Part shown: piece by piece, positions 1 to 7,855 of the stretch
Layout: each line of letters opens with the position of its first letter
Position numbering within the stretch: position 1 is the first letter of the stretch
DNA from: Haloparvum alkalitolerans
GTDB lineage: Archaea > Halobacteriota > Halobacteria > Halobacteriales > Haloferacaceae
Direction: 5' to 3'
Assembly (NCBI RefSeq): GCF_050122995.1
Contig: NZ_JBNLIA010000006.1
Span: 24,487-88,486 of the forward strand
DNA length: 64,000 bases
The notes under the pieces: model-generated
Database searches by the model: none
Seen by the model: the letters and a program-made list of their open reading frames with translations, nothing else
What the model was told of the DNA's origin: nothing
Program-made: the position numbers and the translations under genes

Positions 1-2
1 CA

Positions 3-131
3 GCTGAGGAGCTTGCCCAGGAACTCGGGATTTCACAACCGTCGCTGTCAACTCTCCTTCGTCGTGGTGAACGGCAACTCATCGCGTCTTCACTTGACTC
101 TCAAGTACCGTTAGAAATGGTCTCTAGGTAG
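3..131 (+). CDS. HTH-10 (bat-type) regulator, C-terminal fragment
   Basis: Only the last 42 codons are in the window; the gene runs in from the left edge. The visible part is the recognition half of the haloarchaeal bacterio-opsin-activator-type HTH (HTH-10), with the ELGISQPSLSTLLRRGE pattern. It is nearly the same as the C-termini of the regulators at 1888-2601 and 4731-5411, so it is a third paralogue of that pair. It would act as a DNA-binding regulator. Its N-terminal sensor part cannot be seen. The call rests on direct likeness to the two complete copies. Confidence 0.8.
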   Translation, partial: AEELAQELGISQPSLSTLLRRGERQLIASSLDSQVPLEMVSR

Positions 132-223
132 GCCAGGGAGACCTAGTTTTCACTACTCGGTGGTGGAACTTCCATTCTTCACCGTTGATTGTCTAAAGAA
201 CCGTCTCTGTCTGACGCAGACCA

Positions 224-240
224 CTTAAATAGGCTATGTT
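224..240 (+). promoter_or_regulatory. Promoter of the alcohol dehydrogenase gene
   Basis: CTTAAATAGGCTATGTT looks like an archaeal TATA box followed by a GGCTA-like block. It lies about 66 nt before the ATG at 295. The same arrangement occurs before the genes at 2812, 3700 and 6741 and, on the minus strand, at 6477, so a common regulator is inferred. No transcription start is known. Confidence 0.45.
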
Positions 241-294
241 GATAGCACTCCTTCCATGGAATACGAGACCGTTGTTTAACTCGGCCAACAAATC

Positions 295-1338
295 ATGAAG
301 GCAGCGACCTATCACGGTCCGGGTGAGATACGTATCGAAGAGCGACCCGAACCCGAACTAGAGGATCCGAAAGACGCGATAATCCGTGTCACTCACACTG
401 CAATCTGTGGTTCGGATCTCTGGTTTTACCGCGGTGAAGAAGAGCACGAACCGGGGTCACCTGTCGGCCACGAGCCGATGGGAATCGTTGAGGATGTCGG
501 TGAGGAGGTACGCCACGTCAAACCGGGTGACCGAGTGTTCGCTCCGTTTGCGATTAGTTGTGGGGAGTGCGAATTCTGCCGCAAGGGACTCCAGACGTCG
601 TGTGTGAACGGAGGGTTCTGGGGTCCGCACGGCGGAGGCGGGGCCCAAGCAGAAAAGCTCCGTGTCCCCTTCGCCAACGGGACGCTGATTCGCGTCCCCG
701 AGCGGCACGCAAATGACGAGGATGCTCTCGAATCTATCCTCCCGCTAACCGATGTGATGGCGACAGGCCACCACGCCGCCGTGAGCGCAGATGTCGGAGC
801 GGGTGATACGGCCGTGGTTATCGGTGACGGCGCGGTCGGACTTTGTGGTGTTCTCGCTGCACAGCGCCTAGGGGCAGAGCGCATCATCGCAATGGGCCAC
901 CACGAAGACCGTCTCGCTCTCGCTCAAGAGTTCGGGGCGACCGATGTCGTTTCGACTCGCGGTGAAGAGGCTATAGAGCAAGCCCGAGAACTGACCTACG
1001 GTGGCGCGAATCACGTCCTCGAATGCGTCGGTGCAGCGTCGTCGCTCGAAACTGCTGCTGAAGTAGTCCGTCCTGGCGGGAATATCGGGTACGTCGGCGT
1101 GCCCCACGTCGAAAGTGCCGAGTTCCTCGCACCGCTGTTCTACAGCAACGCCTCGTTTATCGGTGGTCCTGCACCTGTCCGGAATTATGCCGAGGAACTC
1201 CTGGACGACGTTCTTCAGGGCATTCTCGATCCGTCGCCGATCTTTACGAAGACTGTCGGGCTAGAAGGCGTCTCCAAGGGCTACCAAGCGATGGACGACC
1301 GTGAGGCGATTAAGGTTATGGTGAAACCTGAAAGCTAG
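295..1338 (+). CDS. Zinc-dependent alcohol dehydrogenase (MDR family)
   Basis: A 347-residue medium-chain dehydrogenase expected to oxidise alcohols or reduce aldehydes with NAD(P). Catalytic zinc ligands are C38, H59 and E60. The structural-zinc cysteines C89, C92, C95 and C103 are all present. A Rossmann motif GDGAVG follows at about residue 177. Length is normal for the family. The substrate cannot be told from sequence. It sits in a cluster of oxidoreductases and HTH-10/PadR regulators, which suggests inducible detoxification of carbonyls or quinones (inference). The ATG at 295 is preceded by a promoter-like element. Confidence 0.9.
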   Translation: MKAATYHGPGEIRIEERPEPELEDPKDAIIRVTHTAICGSDLWFYRGEEEHEPGSPVGHEPMGIVEDVGEEVRHVKPGDRVFAPFAISCGECEFCRKGLQTSCVNGGFWGPHGGGGAQAEKLRVPFANGTLIRVPERHANDEDALESILPLTDVMATGHHAAVSADVGAGDTAVVIGDGAVGLCGVLAAQRLGAERIIAMGHHEDRLALAQEFGATDVVSTRGEEAIEQARELTYGGANHVLECVGAASSLETAAEVVRPGGNIGYVGVPHVESAEFLAPLFYSNASFIGGPAPVRNYAEELLDDVLQGILDPSPIFTKTVGLEGVSKGYQAMDDREAIKVMVKPES

Positions 1339-1481
1339 AGATCCGACATGATCTCTCCATCAACAGAGGCCGTAGTAAAGCGAGCCTGAGCACACGCATA
1401 AAAATCGATCAATTGATTCAGAACATCATTGACTGAATCGGCACGGACCACCTCGAATCATACCCAATCCCCTCTCACACC

Positions 1482-1853
1482 ATGGATACAGACGAACGAT
1501 ACAACAATGTTGAACCGACACCGCCGTCGCTCATGCCCGGTGAGATTGAGGAATCGTGGTATCATCTCACCTCGTTCCAGCGGGATCTCATACATGCCAT
1601 CTACGCAATTGGGGCCTCTGACGAGGACTGCTACGGCTTAGAAATTAAGCGCCGGCTCGAAACCATGTACCGGAGCGAAATCAATCACGGACGCCTGTAT
1701 CCGAACCTCGACGACCTGTGTGAAATGGGCTACTTGGAGAAGTCGCAGTTGGACAAGCGGACGAACGAGTACCGTCTAACTGAAGACGCGAAGGACGCTC
1801 TTACAGCATTAGATCGGCATTACGACGAGCTATATGGCCGTTCTGTAGGGTAA
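1482..1853 (+). CDS. PadR family transcriptional regulator
   Basis: A 123-residue winged-helix protein. The core SFQRDLIHAIYAIG, then YGLEIKRRLE, INHGRLYPNLDDL and LDKRTNEYRLT match the PadR fold (helix-turn-helix, then the wing). It resembles the shorter PadR protein at 61982-62278 in the same window. The N-terminal 25 residues are extra and unstructured-looking, so translation might start further in. PadR proteins usually repress nearby stress or detoxification genes; the targets here may be the flanking oxidoreductases (inference). Confidence 0.88.
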   Translation: MDTDERYNNVEPTPPSLMPGEIEESWYHLTSFQRDLIHAIYAIGASDEDCYGLEIKRRLETMYRSEINHGRLYPNLDDLCEMGYLEKSQLDKRTNEYRLTEDAKDALTALDRHYDELYGRSVG

Positions 1854-1887
1854 GATAACGCCTTGTATACTGGGAGCATGATCCAAA

Positions 1888-2601
1888 ATGACGATCATAG
1901 CTAAACTCCATCTCAGTTCACCTTCGCTACCGCTCGTAGGCGTCGCTGATTCGATACAATCACGCCAAATTTCGTGTATACATACACTCTCGATTCAACC
2001 ACGTCAGCAGATGTTTGTTATTGAGGTCAAAAGCTCCGAGAGTCCCTCTGAGGAGGAGTTCTCGGTGTTAGAGGAGGTGGTTGAAGTGACGAAGCTCGAT
2101 GAGGCGAGCGGCAAAGCCGTACTCAAGTTAACCGTGCGGCTGGACGAATCCATCGCCGAGGCGTTCGAGGCGAGCCCGGATGCAGTGCTCATGGGTGCGA
2201 TAACCGTCACGCCGGACGGCTGGCTCGAAGAAAAGCTGTTCGAAGATTACACTGCCCTCACCGATTTCCAGACCGCCTGCGAGAATAACGGCATCTCGAT
2301 GGAGGTCGTCTCGGTCGACTACGACGTTGCACCGTCGACGGATTCCGCGCCGTACGGATTAACCGAGAGACAGTACCAGGCGTTGGTGCTTGCGCTCTCT
2401 CGGGGGTATTACGAACGCCCGAGACAGACCACCGCCGAAGCGCTCGCTGACGAATTAGGAATCTCACAGCCGTCGATGTCGGGGCTCCTCCGCCGCGGCG
2501 AACAGCAACTGCTTTCTGCCACGCTTCACGCTCCACATCGGCTCGAAAACCCTCGAAGTAGCGAATTCTCGTTCCTCTCTGGAATCCGAAGAAGTCGTTG
2601 A
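1888..2601 (+). CDS. HTH-10 (bat-type) transcriptional regulator
   Basis: A 237-residue protein with an N-terminal beta-rich sensor-like half and a C-terminal HTH-10 DNA-binding domain from about residue 157 (YGLTERQYQALV) through ELGISQPSMSGLLRRGE. This architecture is typical of haloarchaeal bacterio-opsin-activator relatives. The start at 1888 is supported by collinear alignment with the paralogue at 4731-5411. It lies 34 nt after the PadR gene. Beyond the conserved HTH the last 25 residues diverge from the paralogues. The signal sensed is unknown. Confidence 0.85.
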   Translation: MTIIAKLHLSSPSLPLVGVADSIQSRQISCIHTLSIQPRQQMFVIEVKSSESPSEEEFSVLEEVVEVTKLDEASGKAVLKLTVRLDESIAEAFEASPDAVLMGAITVTPDGWLEEKLFEDYTALTDFQTACENNGISMEVVSVDYDVAPSTDSAPYGLTERQYQALVLALSRGYYERPRQTTAEALADELGISQPSMSGLLRRGEQQLLSATLHAPHRLENPRSSEFSFLSGIRRSR

Positions 2602-2751
2602 ATTCGACGCTTTCGGGGTCGCTGCGGCCTTAGTGCGACACTGATGAGAGTGCGCTGCTATCCCAGTGAACGTATTGGTGAAACCGTTCGGCGGCCCTCT
2701 GTCGTGCGAGGGTGGGTTCCGCGTGCACAGTTCGGCTGTCCGATCAGCCTA

Positions 2752-2770
2752 CTTAAACGCGCTCTTAGTA
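2752..2770 (+). promoter_or_regulatory. Promoter of the SDR gene at 2812
   Basis: CTTAAACGCGCTCTTAGTA resembles the shared TATA plus GGGCTAAT element of this cluster. It lies about 55 nt before the ATG, similar to the spacing at the other four genes. Confidence 0.45.
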
Positions 2771-2811
2771 TAGGATAATCTCGAAGCCGACGCCAGACCT
2801 CTGTTCAATCG

Positions 2812-3576
2812 ATGTCAACAGAATTCGGTTCTGAACTGGATGGACAGGTTGCGATCGTCACCGGGGCGTCTTCCGGTATCGGGAGTGCGACCGCGGAGTC
2901 ACTTGCCTCTCGGGGGGCAAGTGTCGTGATCGCCGCTCGGCGGGCAGAGAAACTCGAAGCACTCGAAGCCAACATCGAGGACACCGACGGTGAGGCGCTC
3001 GTCGTGCCGACGGATATCACGAACGACGACGACATCGACGACCTCGTGGAAGCGACGCTGGACGAGTACGGCCGCATCGATATTCTCGTGAACAACGCCG
3101 GAGTCATGCCACTCGCGCACATCGCGGAGGCGGACCGCGAGACACTCCAGACGACCATCGACGTGAACCTCAGCGGGCTCATCAAACTCACGCACGCTGT
3201 CGTTCCGACGATGATGGAACAGGAGAGGGGGCATATCGTCAACCTCTCGTCCGTCGTCGGGCGGTTCCTTCAGGAGAACAGCGCCCACTACAACGCGGCG
3301 AAAGCCGGCGTGAAGATGTTCGGGGACTCGCTCCGCCTCGACGTCGCCGACGCTGGTATCCACGTCGCCACAATCGAACCGGGTGCGGTCGACACCGAAC
3401 TCCTCGATCACATTCCTGACGATGAACTCCAGGCGGGGGTCAAAGAGTACGTCGGGTCGATGGACGCGCTCGCCCCCGAGGACATCGCGCGAACCATTAC
3501 GTTCGTCGTCACACAACCGGAGCGCGTCGACATCAACGAGGTCCTGATCCGGCCGCTCGACCAGGTCCAGCCGTAG
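2812..3576 (+). CDS. SDR family NAD(P)-dependent oxidoreductase
   Basis: A 254-residue classical short-chain dehydrogenase. The cofactor motif TGASSGIG is at about residues 18-25, the NNAG motif at about 94, the catalytic Ser in NLSSVVG, and the YNAAK catalytic Tyr-Lys pair at about 161-165. Length is standard. SDRs of this type reduce carbonyls or oxidise alcohols; the closest general class is the YdfG/serine-dehydrogenase-like group. The gene stands alone with its own promoter-like element between two MDR genes. Confidence 0.9.
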   Translation: MSTEFGSELDGQVAIVTGASSGIGSATAESLASRGASVVIAARRAEKLEALEANIEDTDGEALVVPTDITNDDDIDDLVEATLDEYGRIDILVNNAGVMPLAHIAEADRETLQTTIDVNLSGLIKLTHAVVPTMMEQERGHIVNLSSVVGRFLQENSAHYNAAKAGVKMFGDSLRLDVADAGIHVATIEPGAVDTELLDHIPDDELQAGVKEYVGSMDALAPEDIARTITFVVTQPERVDINEVLIRPLDQVQP

Positions 3577-3632
3577 TCCCGTTCTGACGGTGCTCTCGTT
3601 GATCCGCCCCCATAAATCATCCAGCATTGTGA

Positions 3633-3650
3633 ATTTAAACACTCTATCTA
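3633..3650 (+). promoter_or_regulatory. Promoter of the MDR gene at 3700
   Basis: ATTTAAACACTCTATCTA carries the TTTAAAC TATA core seen at the other oxidoreductase promoters. Distance to the ATG is about 60 nt. The downstream GGCTAAT part is degenerate here. Confidence 0.4.
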
Positions 3651-3699
3651 GTTAGCACCTCCCCCTTGGTCTACCGGCCCTTGACGTATTCTATAGCCT

Positions 3700-4650
3700 A
3701 TGAAAGCAGTACGCATTCACGAGTACGGGGGCCCGGAGGTTCTGCAGTACGAAGACGTCGAAGAACCCGAACCCACGACTGGTGAGGTGCGCTTGGATGT
3801 CCGCGCCGCCGGGGTGAACCCTGTTGACTGGATGACTCGGAAAGGAATGGTGGAGCAGCGGGAGCTCCCGTGGACGGTCGGGTGGGACGCCGCTGGGGTC
3901 GTTACCGAAACTGGCCCCGAAGTGAGTGAACTGGCGGTCGGCGACGAGGTGTACGGTCTCGTCGGGTTCCCGGACGGTGGCGGCACGTACGCGGAAGCGA
4001 TGGTGGCTCCTGAGGTGGAACTCATGCGAAAACCGGCACCGCTCTCCTTCGAGGAGGCGGCTGGCGTCCCGATGACGGCGCTAACCGCGTGGCAAGCGCT
4101 GGACGCGCTCGAACTGGAGGCAAACGAACGCGTCCTCGTCCACGCCGCAGCTGGTGGCGTGGGTCACTTCGCCGTCCAGTTCGCGAAGCACCGCGGGCTC
4201 CACGTCATCGGCACCGCCTCGGGGTCGAACGAGGATTATCTCCGAGAGCTTGGTGTCGACGAGTTCGTCAACTATCGAGAGCGACGCTTCGAAGAGGTGC
4301 TCGACCCAGTCGACGGGGTAATCGACGGCGTCGGCGGCGAAACGTTCGATCGATCCCTCGAAGTGCTCAAGCCTGGGGGAATCATCGACAAACTTCCGAG
4401 TCCCCCCACGGACGAACAGCAAGAACTGGCGAACCAACACGGCGTGGAAGCGATAATGACGAACGTGCGCTGGAATCGGGAATGGTTCGCGGAGATCACC
4501 GAACTCCTTGAAGACGACACTGTCTCGGTGACGCTCGATACGGTGTTGCCACTCTCGCAAGCGCGAAAGGCCCACCGACTGAGCGAAGAGAAACACGCCC
4601 GTGGGAAGATCATTCTCAAACCGGGAGACGGAGAAGCCGCGTCGAACTGA
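3700..4650 (+). CDS. Quinone-reductase-like NADP-dependent MDR oxidoreductase
   Basis: A 316-residue medium-chain reductase without zinc ligands. It has the QOR-type N-terminal GroES-like domain (YGGPEVLQYEDV, then AAGVNPVDWMTRKG), a GWDAAGVV segment, and an NADP-binding Rossmann motif AAAGGVGHFAVQFAK at about residues 149-163. Such proteins reduce quinones or enones with NADPH. Length and order match the family. Its position between an SDR and an HTH-10 regulator fits a quinone or electrophile stress regulon (inference). Confidence 0.9.
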   Translation: MKAVRIHEYGGPEVLQYEDVEEPEPTTGEVRLDVRAAGVNPVDWMTRKGMVEQRELPWTVGWDAAGVVTETGPEVSELAVGDEVYGLVGFPDGGGTYAEAMVAPEVELMRKPAPLSFEEAAGVPMTALTAWQALDALELEANERVLVHAAAGGVGHFAVQFAKHRGLHVIGTASGSNEDYLRELGVDEFVNYRERRFEEVLDPVDGVIDGVGGETFDRSLEVLKPGGIIDKLPSPPTDEQQELANQHGVEAIMTNVRWNREWFAEITELLEDDTVSVTLDTVLPLSQARKAHRLSEEKHARGKIILKPGDGEAASN

Positions 4651-4700
4651 TGCGCCGCGCATCCAGCGCACAGCTCGAACGACTATCGTCGTCGGGTATG

Positions 4701-4709
4701 TATTATATG
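4701..4709 (+). promoter_or_regulatory. TATA box of the HTH-10 gene at 4731
   Basis: TATTATATG is centred about 26 nt before the ATG at 4731, the spacing expected for a leaderless haloarchaeal transcript. This supports the chosen start codon. Confidence 0.55.
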
Positions 4710-4730
4710 CTCCAGCACTGACTGATCGAT

Positions 4731-5411
4731 ATGGCTATCGCCGCAGAAATTCTCCTGTCGTCGGACGCACTCCCTTTCGTCAAGCTCGCTCGGTCGCTTC
4801 CGAATAAAGAAATCTCGCTCTCTCAGATGATCCGGCTCGACGAGGACCGATACATCTTCATGGTCAGTATTCCAGCTGACGAACGAGAGACGTTCGAAGC
4901 CGAGGCTAGCGACCAACCTGAGATCGTTGACGTGCGGTCGGTTGGGAAAGCGCCGGACGGCTGGTTCTACCAGATCCTCGCCGAGCGAACGACTGATCTG
5001 CTTGAGTCACACGACCCGACGCAGTTCGAAGGCGTGCTGCTGGACGCGACCATAACCGGGGAGGGATGGATCGAACGAAAAGTGTTCGCCGACTACGACG
5101 CACTCAGCACTTTGCGAGACCGCTGTCAAATGTATGGGCTCCCTTTCGAACTACTCAACATCTCGTCTGATCCTGAGCATCCCGACGAGCGGGCGCAGTT
5201 CGGGCTGACCGACAGGCAGTACGAAGCGATCCGCGTCGCCTTTTCGCTCGGATACTACGAATCACCACGAACCGCATCGACGGACGACGTTGCACAGGAA
5301 CTCGATATCTCGGCACCCGCTGCCTCGGATTTGCTCCGTCGAGCAGAACACCGACTCATCAGTCAAACGGTCGCTAATGGAAACGTCCTGAAACCCCTCG
5401 CCGGTCAATAA
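4731..5411 (+). CDS. HTH-10 (bat-type) transcriptional regulator
   Basis: A 226-residue paralogue of the regulator at 1888-2601, aligned end to end: a sensor-like N-terminal half including GEGWIERKVFADYDAL and a C-terminal HTH-10 domain (FGLTDRQYEAIRVA, then ELDISAPAASDLLRRAE). It is presumed to bind DNA near the clustered oxidoreductase genes. The ATG is supported by a TATA box 26 nt upstream. Three copies of this regulator lie in the first 5.4 kb, which suggests local duplication. Confidence 0.88.
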   Translation: MAIAAEILLSSDALPFVKLARSLPNKEISLSQMIRLDEDRYIFMVSIPADERETFEAEASDQPEIVDVRSVGKAPDGWFYQILAERTTDLLESHDPTQFEGVLLDATITGEGWIERKVFADYDALSTLRDRCQMYGLPFELLNISSDPEHPDERAQFGLTDRQYEAIRVAFSLGYYESPRTASTDDVAQELDISAPAASDLLRRAEHRLISQTVANGNVLKPLAGQ

Positions 5412-5505
5412 CCTCCGCAAATGCGTGTCGGCTACGTCGTGAGCAGAGACAGGCAGAGACTCGCCGCTCAGTCGGACAGTCCAATCCCGCGCTCTTGGGA
5501 ACTCT

Positions 5506-6477
5506 CTATTGCCAGTTTGCTTCAGGTAGGTCTAGGTCGAATGAGACGCCAGTAAGCTCTTCAGATACTTCCCACAGTCGCTGGGCGGTGTCCACATCGT
5601 AGGAACGGTCGCTCGATTCCTGGACTTCGGGCGAGCCGCGCATATTTCGGAAGCCATCGGGACCGACGAACTGACCGCCCTCAAGTTTCGGTTCGGTCGC
5701 GGCATAGAGCATCGGCTCTGCGCCCCGTTCGGCGCTCTGGGCGATCACGGTGTTAGCAAGTTTCATCATCCAGAGGCGGAGACGAGACCCTGACTGTCGA
5801 GGACCGCGGAACTGGAGGTCTGTTGCGGCCCAGCCGGGATGGCAGACGATACTCTTCACGTTCGCCTCGTCGGGAAGCCGACGGTCGAGTTCGTACCCGA
5901 ACAGGACGTTTGCGAGTTTCGACTGCCCGTAGGCTCCCCACGCGCTGTAGGACTTTTCGCCGTGAAGGTCGTCGAAGTCGATTTCACCGTTTCGGTGGGC
6001 GACACTGCTCTGGGTGATGACGCGTGATTCCTCGGTTGTCCGTGTCAACACGGGGAGAAGATGGGCGGTGAGTGCGAAGTGTCCAAGATGATTCACGCCG
6101 AACTGATACTCGAAACCCTCCGCTGTCTCCTTCCGTGGGATAGCCATTACACCAGCGTTGTTACAGAGCAGGTGAAGTTCGTCGTACGTCGACTCGAACC
6201 ACTCAGCGAACGCCGCGAGCGAATCGAGATCGGCAAGATCGAGTTCATGTACCGTCAATGATGATTCCGGGAGTTCCGTTTCGATCTCTTGTTTTGCGTT
6301 TTCTCCTCGTTCGATGCTTCGACACACCATCACGACGTGTGTGCCGCGCTCGGCGAGACCCTTCGTCACCTCGAAGCCGAGCCCGCTGTTCGCGCCCGTC
6401 ACGATAGCTGTCTTGATATCCGAGTGGCCGCCAGACACGTCATTGGACGACGTCGCCGAGTCTTCGTATTCAGACAT
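5506..6477 (-). CDS. SDR family oxidoreductase (retinol-dehydrogenase-like)
   Basis: A 323-residue short-chain dehydrogenase. TGANSGLG is the cofactor motif at about residues 29-36 and CNNAGVM lies at about 106. The active-site Tyr-Lys pair is in YGQSKLANVLF, the form seen in the retinol dehydrogenase/protochlorophyllide-reductase-like branch. It has a 20-residue polar N-terminal extension. It is transcribed divergently from the cupin gene at 6741, and both promoters carry the same TATA plus GGGCTAAT block, so they are probably co-regulated. Confidence 0.9.
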   Translation of the reverse strand: MSEYEDSATSSNDVSGGHSDIKTAIVTGANSGLGFEVTKGLAERGTHVVMVCRSIERGENAKQEIETELPESSLTVHELDLADLDSLAAFAEWFESTYDELHLLCNNAGVMAIPRKETAEGFEYQFGVNHLGHFALTAHLLPVLTRTTEESRVITQSSVAHRNGEIDFDDLHGEKSYSAWGAYGQSKLANVLFGYELDRRLPDEANVKSIVCHPGWAATDLQFRGPRQSGSRLRLWMMKLANTVIAQSAERGAEPMLYAATEPKLEGGQFVGPDGFRNMRGSPEVQESSDRSYDVDTAQRLWEVSEELTGVSFDLDLPEANWQ

Positions 6478-6520
6478 AGCCGTATCTACGAGAAGAGCTG
6501 ATTTGTATACTGCCCTAACT

Positions 6521-6538
6521 GATTAGCCCGTTTATATA
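6521..6538 (-). promoter_or_regulatory. Promoter/operator of the SDR gene (minus strand)
   Basis: Read on the minus strand this is TATATAAACGGGCTAATC. It is almost identical to the plus-strand element at 6669-6686 of the divergent cupin gene. The AACGGGCTAAT block directly after the TATA box is a likely operator (inference). Confidence 0.55.
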
Positions 6539-6668
6539 CTCTCCCCAGTCGTCCAGGAAATGTCTCGTCGAAGCCAACACGGTATGTGCTATTATGGTAC
6601 GAACTCGTCCCTTGTTCCAGTGTACATCCATTGAAGGACGTGGGTTGAACAGCCATCACAAATACCCC

Positions 6669-6686
6669 TATTTAAACGGGCTAATA
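6669..6686 (+). promoter_or_regulatory. Promoter/operator of the cupin gene
   Basis: TATTTAAACGGGCTAATA shares a 12-base core, TAAACGGGCTAAT without its last base counted, with the minus-strand element at 6521-6538. The two are in divergent orientation, about 55 nt from each start codon. A shared repressor or activator is inferred. Confidence 0.55.
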
Positions 6687-6740
6687 AGATAGCATTGAAT
6701 CCAAATTGCAGGGCATCCAATGTAGAGTCGAGGAACAAAC

Positions 6741-7145
6741 ATGGAGGTAACAGACGCCAGTTCACTCCCGACGTACGAAGGGCCCGAGGACTACTTTACC
6801 GGAGATGTTCGAATTGACGGCCTGTTCAACCCACAGGGGGAGGCCCGCGCGGCGGCGGCAAGCGTTACGTTCGAACCAGGTGCTCGGACCGCGTGGCACA
6901 CTCACCCACTCGGCCAGCGGCTGATAGTGACGAGCGGCTGTGGGCTCGTCCAGCGTGAAGGCGGAGAAATCAAGCAGATCCGAGCCGGTGACGTGGTCTG
7001 GTTCCCACCGGGCGAGAAACACTGGCACGGCGCGACGCCAGATAAGGCTATGACCCACATCGCTATCCAAGAGGAGCAAGACGGAGAAGCCGTCACTTGG
7101 CTGGACCACGTTACTGACGAGGAGTACCCGAAGTCAGATAGCTAA
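6741..7145 (+). CDS. Cupin domain-containing protein
   Basis: A 134-residue single-domain cupin. Motif 1 is GARTAWHTHPLGQRLIVTSG with two metal-binding His; motif 2 is PGEKHWHGATP with further His. This length and layout match the family often annotated beside quinone reductases and carboxymuconolactone decarboxylases, with possible isomerase or oxygenase activity. The exact reaction is not known. It is divergent from the SDR gene at 5506-6477 and shares its promoter motif. Confidence 0.85.
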   Translation: MEVTDASSLPTYEGPEDYFTGDVRIDGLFNPQGEARAAAASVTFEPGARTAWHTHPLGQRLIVTSGCGLVQREGGEIKQIRAGDVVWFPPGEKHWHGATPDKAMTHIAIQEEQDGEAVTWLDHVTDEEYPKSDS

Positions 7146-7206
7146 ACCCGCCACCATGACGACTGACCGGTCCTTGCGTTCAGTGATGGAGCACGCGTGT
7201 TAGCCT

Positions 7207-7356
7207 ATGCCAGTGTGTGAGAACTGCGACGGCCACGTGTCCGAACGCTTCATACGGGTATTCAGTGATGATACGGGTCGCGTGTTTGCTTGTCCGAACT
7301 GCTCTGCGAATGCTGGTATCGGTGAAATCACACGCAAGCGAAGTACCGACGAGTAA
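7207..7356 (+). CDS. Small zinc-ribbon-like protein (haloarchaeal)
   Basis: A 49-residue ORF starting MPVCENCDGHVSERFIRVF and carrying two CxxC pairs (CENC and CPNC), a compact zinc-ribbon layout. It closely resembles a small conserved haloarchaeal family that I recall as DUF7563; I could not check the number. Function is unknown. It lies between the cupin and the DUF2255-like gene. The codon pattern and intact Cys pairs make it a real gene despite its size. Confidence 0.7.
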   Translation: MPVCENCDGHVSERFIRVFSDDTGRVFACPNCSANAGIGEITRKRSTDE

Positions 7357-7395
7357 GAAACGATACGGACGATCGATTGCGAGGAGAACCCACTA

Positions 7396-7779
7396 ATGCC
7401 CGAATGGCCAGAAGAAGAACTGAGTGAAATCGTTGAATCGGACGACCTGCACGTTGCACCATTCCGTGAAGACGGTGAGACGTACGGCACGCCAACGTGG
7501 ATCTGGTCTGTTCGAGTGGATGACGCCCTCTACGTGCGTGCCTACAACGGTCAGGACTCTAGTTGGTATCAGGCTGCAGTCCGAGAAAACGCCGGTCGCA
7601 TTGAAGCCGCTGGCATGACGAAGGAGGCCACTTTCGAGCCGGTTGACGGATCGATTAACGACCGTATCGACGAAGCCTATCGCGAAAAGTACGAGGGAAG
7701 CCAGTACCTGAACGCGATGATCAGCGACCGCGCACGCTCGGCTACGGTTAAGATTATGCCTCGCAACCCTGACGCCTGA
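7396..7779 (+). CDS. DUF2255 family protein
   Basis: A 127-residue protein with the segment TWIWSVRVDDALYVRAYNGQ followed by SSWYQAAVRENAGRI, which I recognise as the DUF2255 pattern (related in fold to pyridoxamine-phosphate-oxidase-like or deazaflavin nitroreductase-like barrels). No catalytic role is established. It follows the zinc-ribbon gene after 39 nt and may be co-transcribed with it. The start is the ATG shortly after a purine-rich stretch. Confidence 0.75.
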   Translation: MPEWPEEELSEIVESDDLHVAPFREDGETYGTPTWIWSVRVDDALYVRAYNGQDSSWYQAAVRENAGRIEAAGMTKEATFEPVDGSINDRIDEAYREKYEGSQYLNAMISDRARSATVKIMPRNPDA

Positions 7780-7855
7780 CTGTCAAGTGTACTAGTCAAC
7801 AACTTAGAGCGTCGTATCGACAGAACGGCGCTATTAATCGAATTATTTTCTTATC

